Notes under the pieces: model-generated
The model's database searches: none
Told to the model about the DNA's origin: nothing
What the model saw: the letters and a program-made list of their open reading frames with translations, nothing else
Part shown: one piece after another, positions 1 through 4,961 of the stretch
Numbering within the stretch: position 1 is the stretch's first letter
Layout of the letters: every line of letters begins with the position of its first letter
Translations under genes and position numbers: made by a program
Source: JAWCQZ01 sp964486625
GTDB lineage: Archaea; Halobacteriota; Syntropharchaeia; JACQPP01
DNA length: 5,058 bases
Direction: 5' to 3'
Assembly (NCBI GenBank): GCA_964486625.1
Contig: CAZANW010000102.1
Coordinates: 1 to 5,058 of the forward strand

Positions 1-99
1 CCGAGCCCGACGCCCACGCCGAAGCAGCCCGGGTTCGAGGCGGTCGCGGCCATCGCGGCGCTGGGGGCTGCGCTGGCGCTCTCCCGGCGGCGCGGTTGA
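1..99 (+). CDS. C-terminal end of a PGF-CTERM surface protein (partial)
   Basis: Only the last 32 codons and a TGA stop are in the window; the gene begins to the left. The translated tail reads PSPTPTPKQ, then PGFEAVAAIAALGAALAL, then SRRRG. This is the three-part layout of the PGF-CTERM sorting signal: a low-complexity Pro/Thr stalk, the PGF signature, a hydrophobic helix of about 17 residues, and an Arg-rich cytoplasmic tail ending at the stop. In archaea that carry archaeosortase A, such tails are cut near PGF and the protein is attached to a membrane lipid. The protein is therefore inferred to be exported and surface-anchored, probably glycosylated on the stalk. Its functional domain is outside the window and cannot be named. 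Reading frame 1 is open from the first base, and the motif makes the call firm despite the short length. Confidence 0.85.
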   Translation, partial: PSPTPTPKQPGFEAVAAIAALGAALALSRRRG

Positions 100-190
100 T
101 TCACAGGGACAATTTTCAGGCCACACGACCTGCAGAGCCCCCATTCCCCGCCATCGCCCGGAACCGTTATAGGCCCTCCGGGAGCCCCCC

Positions 191-1390
191 GTGATGGCCT
201 CGGAGCAACCGGCAACCAACCGCTGGATTCGCCTCCTCTGCGCCGGGGGCCACCGGGTCTCGGGCTCCCCCGAGTGTAGGGCCGCCGCCGAGGAAATCCG
301 CAAGGGCATGGAGGCCGCGGGCCTCGCGGTGGCCGAGGAGGAGTTCACCTTCCGCCCCTCCCACCCCCACGGGCTCGTCCTCCACTTCTCGCTCCTGGTC
401 CTGTCGGCGCTCCTCTCCCTCGCGGGCCGGCCCGCCCCGGCCCTCGTCATCGCTGCCGTGGCCTACCTCTCCGCCGTCGGCTCCGAACTGGGCCGGTTCG
501 ACCTCCTGAACCTCGTCCAGCCCCCGCGCCGCGGGGTCAACGTCGCCGGCCGCTGGAACCCCGGCGGGGCGCGGCGCCTGATTCTCTTCGCCCACTACGA
601 CGGGACCCGGCAGGCGCAGGTCTTCGAGCCGGTGCGGGCCGAGAAGTTCTCCCGGGCCTTCAAGGGCCTGCCCTTCTTCCTCCGGGCCCCTTTCTTCCTC
701 CTCAACCTCGGCATCCTGGCTGCGTTCCTCGCCGCCCTCCTCGGCCTGGCGGGGCTCCCCGGGGCGGCGGTCCCCGCCCTCTACGGCGCGGCGGTCCTCT
801 CCTTCGGCCTCTTCGTCATGCAGGACTGGATGCGGGGCAAGCCCGTCCCCGCCGCCAACGACAACGGTTCGGGGGTGGCGGCCATGATGGCGGTCGCGGC
901 CGATTTGCGGAGCCGGTGCCCCACGGATTTGGAGGTGTGGTGCGTGGCCACCGACGCGGAGGAGTTGGGGCTCAAGGGCGCCGCGGCCTTCTGCGCCCGG
1001 CACCGTGGGCGGCTGGACGACAAGCCGACATTTTTCGTCAATCTGGAGTCCCTCGGCTCGGGCCGCCTCTGCTACCTCGCCCGGGAGGCGGGCTACATCA
1101 TCCCCGGCTCCATCCGGTATTCGCCCCTGGCGAGGGAGATGGTGGAGGCCGCGGCCCGGCGCCTCGGGAGGCCCCCGATTCCGGTGGAGGACGCCCCGGC
1201 AGGGACCGACGGGCAGGTCCTGCGCCGGAACGGACTGGAAGGGGTGAGCCTCCTCGGGCTCCTCGAAATCGGCTACGTGAAGAACTACCACTGGCCGACC
1301 GACACGCCGGAGAACGTGGACCTGAGGATTGCCGCCGAGGCGGTGGAGTGGACGTGGGCCATCGCCGGGGCGTGGGGGGCGCGCAAGTGA
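191..1390 (+). CDS. M28 family zinc metallopeptidase with internal membrane segments
   Basis: A 399-residue predicted di-zinc aminopeptidase-like enzyme. Visible M28 landmarks are FAHYDGT (H135, D137), AANDNGSG (bridging metal ligand D224), TDAEELG (catalytic E257, metal ligand E258), NLESLGSG (E286, where Asp is usual) and NYHWPTDTPENVD (H367). The N-terminal part (about 15-52, RVSGSPECRAAAEEIRKGME) resembles the start of other M28 proteins. Four hydrophobic stretches are seen: about 62-78, 81-98, 167-189 and 191-210. The last two lie between the first and second metal ligands, so the catalytic domain is probably interrupted by a membrane hairpin. The substrate is not known; cleavage of peptides near the membrane is inferred. 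GTG at 191 is followed directly by ATG at 194. A GGAG at 181-184 fits either start. Its stop overlaps the start of the next gene. Confidence 0.88.
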   Translation: MMASEQPATNRWIRLLCAGGHRVSGSPECRAAAEEIRKGMEAAGLAVAEEEFTFRPSHPHGLVLHFSLLVLSALLSLAGRPAPALVIAAVAYLSAVGSELGRFDLLNLVQPPRRGVNVAGRWNPGGARRLILFAHYDGTRQAQVFEPVRAEKFSRAFKGLPFFLRAPFFLLNLGILAAFLAALLGLAGLPGAAVPALYGAAVLSFGLFVMQDWMRGKPVPAANDNGSGVAAMMAVAADLRSRCPTDLEVWCVATDAEELGLKGAAAFCARHRGRLDDKPTFFVNLESLGSGRLCYLAREAGYIIPGSIRYSPLAREMVEAAARRLGRPPIPVEDAPAGTDGQVLRRNGLEGVSLLGLLEIGYVKNYHWPTDTPENVDLRIAAEAVEWTWAIAGAWGARK

Positions 1391-1752
1391 CCGGCGAGTT
1401 CTCGAAGCGCAAATACATCAGCCTCGAAACCTACCGCAAGAGCGGCCAGGGGGTCCCCACCCCGGTCTGGTTCGTCGAGAGCGGTAACCGGCTCTACGTT
1501 TCGACCCCCGCATCCTCGGGGAAAATCAAGCGGTTGAGGAACAACCCGAAGGTGCGGGTCGCCCTCTGCAACTTCCGGGGCAACGTCCGGGGCGGGTGGG
1601 TGGAGGGGGAGGCGCGGCTCGCGACCGGCGACGAGGCGGAGCAGGCCAATGCGATGCTCGCGAGAAAATACGGGATTCAGTGGCGGGCGGTCGAATGGCT
1701 CTACCGGAAGAGGAAGTGGGAGCGGGCCGTGATTGCGGTGAGAATCGTTTGA
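1387..1752 (+). CDS. PPOX-class F420-dependent protein, Rv2061-like
   Basis: A 121-residue single-domain split beta-barrel protein. Residues 9-80 show the pattern of the Rv2061-type PPOX/F420 family: KYISLETYRKSG, GVPTPVWFV, NRLYVSTPASSGKIKRLRNNPKVRVALC and WVEGEARL. The SGKIKRLRNNP stretch (44-54) is the most diagnostic part. In related proteins this fold binds the deazaflavin F420 (or FMN) at a dimer interface and catalyses hydride transfer to small molecules; the natural substrate here is unknown. The length is near the usual size for this family, so it looks complete. The start chosen is GTG at 1387, inside the GTGA that also contains the stop of the peptidase gene, preceded by a G-rich stretch at 1372-1379. 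The open frame continues further upstream, but that part is only a shadow of the peptidase. Cotranscription and translational coupling with the peptidase are inferred. Confidence 0.88.
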   Translation: MTGEFSKRKYISLETYRKSGQGVPTPVWFVESGNRLYVSTPASSGKIKRLRNNPKVRVALCNFRGNVRGGWVEGEARLATGDEAEQANAMLARKYGIQWRAVEWLYRKRKWERAVIAVRIV

Positions 1753-1772
1753 GCCGCCCAAGAAGCCCACTC

Positions 1773-1777
1773 TTTTT
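1773..1777 (+). terminator. possible T-tract terminator after the F420 gene
   Basis: Five consecutive T residues lie 21 bases after the stop of the PPOX/F420 gene, in an otherwise GC-rich region. Archaeal transcription can end at short T-tracts without a hairpin. The tract is short and adjoins a TATA box, so it may only be part of the promoter's AT-rich stretch. Confidence 0.3.
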
Positions 1778-1781
1778 ATAC

Positions 1782-1789
1782 TTTATAAA
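1782..1789 (+). promoter_or_regulatory. TATA box upstream of the zinc-ribbon gene
   Basis: TTTATAAA within TACTTTATAAATTT closely matches an archaeal TATA box and stands out from GC-rich surroundings. With usual archaeal spacing, transcription would start near 1808-1815, leaving a leader of about 80 bases before the ATG at 1891. The leader contains a small inverted repeat, AACGC (1814-1818) and GCGTT (1825-1829), around a 6-base loop. The box is palindromic, so direction is inferred from the downstream gene. A weaker AT-rich stretch at 1853-1862 (AAATTTCATA) is closer to the ATG and is an alternative. Confidence 0.5.
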
Positions 1790-1890
1790 TTTGTGAAAGA
1801 ACGGCCTCCCGCTAACGCTTTCGGGCGTTCATTCCCCGATTCGCCGGACCCCAAATTTCATAGTCCCCTCCCGCCCACATTCAGAACCCG

Positions 1891-2865
1891 ATGCCGGAAC
1901 CCCTATTGGCCACCCTCTTCGAGAAACTCCCCCCACTCCTCGAAGAGGTCCTGCGCGAGTTCTTCCCCGACGAGAAAAAATTCATCAGGTCCGCCCTCCG
2001 GGTGACCCGGCTCGCCCCCCCGCCCCCCGAGGAACTGGTCCGCAAGCACGGCGGGACCCCGGCGGGCCAGATGTTCCTCGCGGTCTTCCCGCGCATCTAC
2101 TTCCTCCTCGTCCACCAGGCCGCCGAGGGGGCGGTCCGCCGGGAGGAACTCGAGGCGCGCATCCGCGACTCGAAGGCGACCACCCTCCGGGCCGAGCAGG
2201 CCCTCTACTACACCCGGCGCATCGTGGGCGCCCTCGAAAGGGGCGCGGGAGTTCCCCTCGCGGCCGACTTCGAGGCCATCGCGACCTCTCTGAACTACGC
2301 CTCGTGGGAGGCGTGGGCGGTCGAGCACGTCGGTGCGCTCGTCGAAAAGGGGCTCTTCAAGGAGGCGGAGTCCATCGACCCGGCGGCCGCCGAGCGGGAG
2401 AAGGAGGGAATCACCGACAAGATTCGCCGGGGCGACCTCGCCTCCAAGGAGGCGATGAAGGCCGCCCTCCAGCGCCTCGTCTATCTCTGCCAGGTCACGG
2501 GCGACCCGAACCGCATCGTGTGGGAGGAGTCGCTGAAGCGGCTCAAGGCGCCCAAGGTGGGGCTCGGCCAGATGAAGGTCTGCCCGTCGTGCAACAGCGA
2601 GATGGAGCGGATGGACGCCATCTCGATTGAACTCGCGGCGAGCGAGGTCGCCTTCCTCTGCGCCCCCTGCGGCTTCGGGCGCATCGTCTGGCTCAACATG
2701 CCCCCCGACGAGTTCGTGCCGGTGGTCGAGGAGGGGGCCGGGACCGGCCGCCGCATCCTTTCCTTCAAGGCGCGGAAGGCGCAGGAGAGGCGGATGCTCG
2801 CGGAGGCGGAGAGGGCGCTGGGGGCGGCGAGGGAGAAACTCAAAGCACCAAATCCTAAATCCTAA
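1891..2865 (+). CDS. Unrecognised protein with a C-terminal-half zinc ribbon
   Basis: I do not recognise this 324-residue protein. Residues 1-30 are predicted amphipathic helix with many Leu and Glu. A Pro-rich break (APPPPEE) follows at 42-48. Residues 60-220 appear mainly helical and charged. Residues 231-260 contain CPSC, a 22-residue spacer, and CAPC: a four-cysteine zinc ribbon with C231, C234, C257 and C260. The tail (292-318) is a Lys/Arg/Glu/Ala-rich helix, possibly a coiled coil. No signal peptide or membrane segment is evident, so it is probably cytosolic; binding to nucleic acid or protein through the ribbon is a guess. The ATG at 1891 is the first reasonable start after an in-frame TAG at 1861-1863, and no Shine-Dalgarno precedes it. 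The last seven residues (KAPNPKS) and the TAA stop are encoded by the AT-rich repeat, suggesting the original C-terminus was replaced. Confidence 0.75.
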   Translation: MPEPLLATLFEKLPPLLEEVLREFFPDEKKFIRSALRVTRLAPPPPEELVRKHGGTPAGQMFLAVFPRIYFLLVHQAAEGAVRREELEARIRDSKATTLRAEQALYYTRRIVGALERGAGVPLAADFEAIATSLNYASWEAWAVEHVGALVEKGLFKEAESIDPAAAEREKEGITDKIRRGDLASKEAMKAALQRLVYLCQVTGDPNRIVWEESLKRLKAPKVGLGQMKVCPSCNSEMERMDAISIELAASEVAFLCAPCGFGRIVWLNMPPDEFVPVVEEGAGTGRRILSFKARKAQERRMLAEAERALGAAREKLKAPNPKS

Positions 2866-2963
2866 ACAAATCCAAATCTCAAAATCCAAAATGGCAGTTT
2901 TGGATTTTGTGCTTTGGATTTTGAGTTTGTTTAGGATTTCGGATTTTTGATTTAGGATTTCGA
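2842..2963. repeat. AT-rich interspersed repeat, copy 1, with long hairpin
   Basis: This stretch is strikingly AT-rich against its GC-rich neighbours and is made of variations on AAATCC(T/A)AAA and its complement. Its first 87 bases (2842-2928) align without gaps to 4972-5058, with 76 identical positions. It can fold: 2857-2870 is the exact reverse complement of 2926-2939 (14 bp), and 2878-2890 of 2913-2925 (13 bp). The right arms are contiguous and the left arms are separated by a 7-base bulge. A competing perfect 12-bp stem is 2880-2891 with 2898-2909 around a 6-base loop. The 12-mer TTTAGGATTTCG occurs at 2930-2941 and again at 2951-2962. The element lies between convergent genes, covers the stop of the zinc-ribbon gene, and ends just before the stop of the KaiC-like gene. 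It may end transcription from both sides; its origin is unknown. Confidence 0.85.
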
Positions 2964-2964
2964 A

Positions 2965-3735
2965 TCAGAACTCCCCGAACACCGCCTCGCCGGCGCTGAC
3001 CGCGACCCCCCGGGGCCCGATGTGGAGGGGGTGGACCTTCCGGCTGTGGTCGCTGTTCCGCAACTTCAGGACCTCCAGCGAGTGGATGCGGGCGTCCTGG
3101 ATGCGCCGGGTGTAGATGTGGAAGACGCCGTCCACCACGAAGTTCTCGACGAGGGAGTCCTGCCCCGGGCGCCTCTCGGCGACGAGCAGCGAGGTGGTGC
3201 CCATGCATTTCAGGGAGTGGATGAACCGCAGGACCTCGGTCCGGAACTCCCCCGTCTCGACCTGGCTGTGGGTGTAGTCGGGGTTGAGGGCGAGGATGCT
3301 CGTCAGGGAGTCCACCACCACGCGCCGCGCCTCGGAGAGTTCGAGGAGGCTCGCCATGAGTTCGAGGAGGGCCGACACCTCCGCGGTCTTGAGGGCCCAC
3401 TTCTCTGTGAGGGGGCGGTCGAGCCGGATGGAGAGCGCGTCGAGAATCGCCAGGGAGCCCTTGCGCTCCAGGGCGGGCAGGTCCCACCCGAAGAGCGCCG
3501 CCGTGGACCGGATTTCCGCGGGCGTCTGGTCAGTGGTCACGTAGATTCCGGGCTCGCCCGACTTGGCCCCGTGGACGAGGAACTGGAGGGCGAAGGTGGT
3601 TTTCCCGGCCCCCGGGCTCCCGGTCAGGAGGTGGACTTTCCCCTTCGGGAGCCCCCCGCCGCAAATCTCGTCGAAGCCGGAGACTCCCGATTGGACGCGG
3701 GGGAGCGTGGCTCCGTTGCCGGTCGCCTCCGCCAT
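2965..3735 (-). CDS. Single-domain KaiC/RadA-like ATPase
   Basis: A 256-residue RecA-superfamily protein with one KaiC-type domain. It opens with PRVQSGVSGFDEICGGGLPKG (12-32), typical of KaiC domains, then Walker A GSPGAGKTT (39-47, K45), Walker B RRVVVDSLTSIL (137-148, D142), LLVAERRPG (183-191) and LEVLKLRNSDHSRKVHPL (220-237, with the KLR element at 224-226). The place where cyanobacterial KaiC has its paired catalytic glutamates (TFEETP) reads TTDQTP here, with D69 and Q70. Archaeal proteins of this class are cytosolic ATPases, mostly with unknown partners; some are linked to signalling, motility or DNA repair. No second KaiC domain, KaiA or KaiB is present, so a clock role is not supported. 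ATG at 3735 has no Shine-Dalgarno. A weak ATATTT about 22-27 bases upstream could make it leaderless, or it may be read through from the glycosidase gene. Confidence 0.9.
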   Translation of the reverse strand: MAEATGNGATLPRVQSGVSGFDEICGGGLPKGKVHLLTGSPGAGKTTFALQFLVHGAKSGEPGIYVTTDQTPAEIRSTAALFGWDLPALERKGSLAILDALSIRLDRPLTEKWALKTAEVSALLELMASLLELSEARRVVVDSLTSILALNPDYTHSQVETGEFRTEVLRFIHSLKCMGTTSLLVAERRPGQDSLVENFVVDGVFHIYTRRIQDARIHSLEVLKLRNSDHSRKVHPLHIGPRGVAVSAGEAVFGEF

Positions 3736-3753
3736 GGAAGGGGGTGGGCGGTG

Positions 3754-3762
3754 CGAAATATC
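3754..3762 (-). promoter_or_regulatory. weak TATA-like box before the KaiC-like gene
   Basis: Read on the minus strand, the 40-base gap after the glycosidase contains TGATATTTC, its only AT-rich stretch, centred about 24 bases before the ATG. That spacing would place transcription start at or near the start codon. The match to a TATA box is only fair, and the gap is short enough for cotranscription from the glycosidase gene. Confidence 0.3.
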
Positions 3763-3775
3763 AGGATTGGGCGGC

Positions 3776-4840
3776 CTAGGCCGGCCCCCCTCCCAGCGCC
3801 TTCGCCGCCTCCAGATAGAGCGCCGCGCTCCACAACTGGTCCGGGCTCCCCCCCGGCCTTCCCGTCCCCGGGTCGTGCCACTCGTTGAACCCCTTCAGCG
3901 CCCCCCACTTCCCCATCTCCCGCCGCGCGGTCCGCTCCTCCCCGACCTTCAGGAGCGCCAGGACGGTCTGCCCCTGGACGAAGGGCCACACGGTCGAGTT
4001 CTGGTAGAACCGGGGCCACTGGCTGCATGCGTGGGCGGGGTAGGGCGGAGTCAGGTTGAGATAACCGAACTTGGTCGCCGCCCACTCCAGCGCCTTGAGG
4101 ACCTTGGGGACCTGCTCCTCCGGGACCGCCCCGTCCTGCAGCAGGAGCGCGTGGGCGTGAGTGTCGAAGGCGCGCCCCCTGTCGTGGTCCCGGTAGAACC
4201 CGAGGGTCGGGTCCCAGAACCCCACCTCCAGGACCATCCGGGTCCGCTCCGCCGCCTTCTCCTCCCCCCAGGCGAGGTGCATCCGGTGCTGGACCGCGAG
4301 GCCGCAGAGGCTGAACCTCCCGTTGTAAACGTCCATCGCGTCCGCCCACCCCGCCCCGCGCAGGAGGCCGGTCTCCGGGTCGCGCTGCGATGCGACCCAC
4401 GCCTTCAGCCGGGCGACTTCGGCGCTCCTTTCCCGGGGCAGTTTCGACTTGGCCCTCTGGAGCCTCCGGAGCCCGATGAGGGCGAGGGGCGCGCTGTCCA
4501 TGGTCCATTTCTGGAAAGCGTCCGGATACTGCGCAAAGTTCCGGAGGATGTAGGGCCCGCGCTGGCGGAGGGCGGTGAACCAGAGGCGCGGGCGCGCCGC
4601 GTTGCGGAGGACCCCCTCGGGGGTCTCGATGCGGGCCGGGATGCGCCCGTCGGGCGCCACCCGGTCGAGGAACTGCGCCAGGTGGTCCTCGACCCTCTCC
4701 CCGTGGCCGAGGTCCAGCAGGGCCTCCATGCTGTAAACGAGGTCGCGCATCCAGTATTGCCGGTAGTCCCCTCCGGCGTAGAATCCCCGGGGGCCGATGT
4801 TTTTCTCAATCACGCGGCGGGCCTCTTCGCGGCGGTCCAT
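3776..4840 (-). CDS. Alpha/alpha-barrel glycosidase, debranching/GH15-like
   Basis: A 354-residue protein of the six-hairpin glycosidase type. Landmarks, numbered from the chosen start, are YAGGDYRQYWMRDLVYSME (21-39, containing the WMRD motif), QKWTMDSAPL (110-119), GAGWADAMDVYNGRFS (162-177), AFDTHAHALLLQDG (224-237), QNSTVWPFVQGQ (280-291) and FNEWHDPGTGRPGGS (318-332) followed by WSAALYLEA. By analogy with GH15, GH63 and amylo-1,6-glucosidase families, an Asp in WADAMD (D167 or D170) may be the acid and E320 the base; this is inference. Substrate is unknown, with an alpha-linked glucan or oligosaccharide most likely. No signal peptide is seen, so it is probably cytosolic. ATG at 4840 is preferred because similarity-like sequence begins there and a TTTAA box lies about 25 bases upstream. 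Longer starts at 4957 (ATG) or 4978 (GTG) add a Gly/Pro-rich stretch, and the last begins inside the repeat. Confidence 0.8.
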   Translation of the reverse strand: MDRREEARRVIEKNIGPRGFYAGGDYRQYWMRDLVYSMEALLDLGHGERVEDHLAQFLDRVAPDGRIPARIETPEGVLRNAARPRLWFTALRQRGPYILRNFAQYPDAFQKWTMDSAPLALIGLRRLQRAKSKLPRERSAEVARLKAWVASQRDPETGLLRGAGWADAMDVYNGRFSLCGLAVQHRMHLAWGEEKAAERTRMVLEVGFWDPTLGFYRDHDRGRAFDTHAHALLLQDGAVPEEQVPKVLKALEWAATKFGYLNLTPPYPAHACSQWPRFYQNSTVWPFVQGQTVLALLKVGEERTARREMGKWGALKGFNEWHDPGTGRPGGSPDQLWSAALYLEAAKALGGGPA

Positions 4841-4861
4841 GGGAACCACAGCGATTTTGGG

Positions 4862-4868
4862 GTTTAAG
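4862..4868 (-). promoter_or_regulatory. TATA-like box for the glycosidase gene
   Basis: On the minus strand, CTTAAAC is centred about 25 bases before the ATG at 4840, in otherwise GC-rich sequence. This is the usual distance between an archaeal TATA box and the transcription start, so a leaderless mRNA starting at the ATG is inferred. No Shine-Dalgarno precedes that ATG, which agrees with leaderless translation. Confidence 0.4.
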
Positions 4869-4929
4869 GGATTGAGCAACCTCCCCTCTCCGCGCGCCGA
4901 TACTGGACCCACCCCACCCCCCGACGGGC

Positions 4930-4948
4930 CGGAGGGAAGCCCCCTCCG
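4930..4948. other. GC-rich inverted repeat in the glycosidase upstream region
   Basis: CGGAGGG (4930-4936) and CCCTCCG (4942-4948) form a perfect 7-bp stem around a 5-base loop, and a run of five T follows at 4957-4961 on the plus strand. It resembles a small hairpin terminator for plus-strand transcription, but no plus-strand gene ends here. It could also be chance in GC-rich sequence. The rest of 4841-4961 shows no coding sequence. Confidence 0.3.
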
Positions 4949-4961
4949 ACCCTCCATTTTT

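Noticed and set aside
167..1291. Long open frame on the minus strand opposite the peptidase
   Set aside because: Its translation is Gly/Arg/Pro/Glu-rich with no recognisable motif, while the plus strand carries complete M28 motifs. Long antisense frames are expected in GC-rich genes.
916..1386. N-terminal extension of the F420 protein upstream of 1387
   Set aside because: The extension overlaps the peptidase and reads as Gly/Arg/Pro-rich shadow sequence. The family's similarity starts just after the GTG at 1387, and family length fits 121 residues.
2842..2963. CRISPR array
   Set aside because: Repeat units are short, degenerate and adjoining, with no regular unique spacers and no cas genes nearby.
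2866..2964. Small protein genes in the repeat, such as Asp-Phe-Glu-Ile-Trp-Ile type translations
   Set aside because: Such peptides come directly from the AAATCC-type repeat on either strand and have no start signal or independent support.
2965..3735. Circadian clock KaiC
   Set aside because: There is a single KaiC domain, no KaiA or KaiB gene, and altered catalytic residues. Archaeal KaiC-like proteins are widespread without a clock.
3022..3888. Plus-strand frame opposite the KaiC-like gene
   Set aside because: The minus strand has Walker A and B motifs in order; the plus-strand product has no coherent features.
3563..4867. 434-codon plus-strand frame opposite the glycosidase
   Set aside because: It is antisense to a gene with clear glycosidase motifs. 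Its protein is low-complexity and Arg/Pro/Glu-rich, typical of a GC-rich shadow.
4930..4961. Hairpin plus T-run as a true intrinsic terminator
   Set aside because: On the plus strand there is no gene upstream that it could end, and archaea generally do not need hairpins for termination. It is kept only as a low-confidence inverted repeat.
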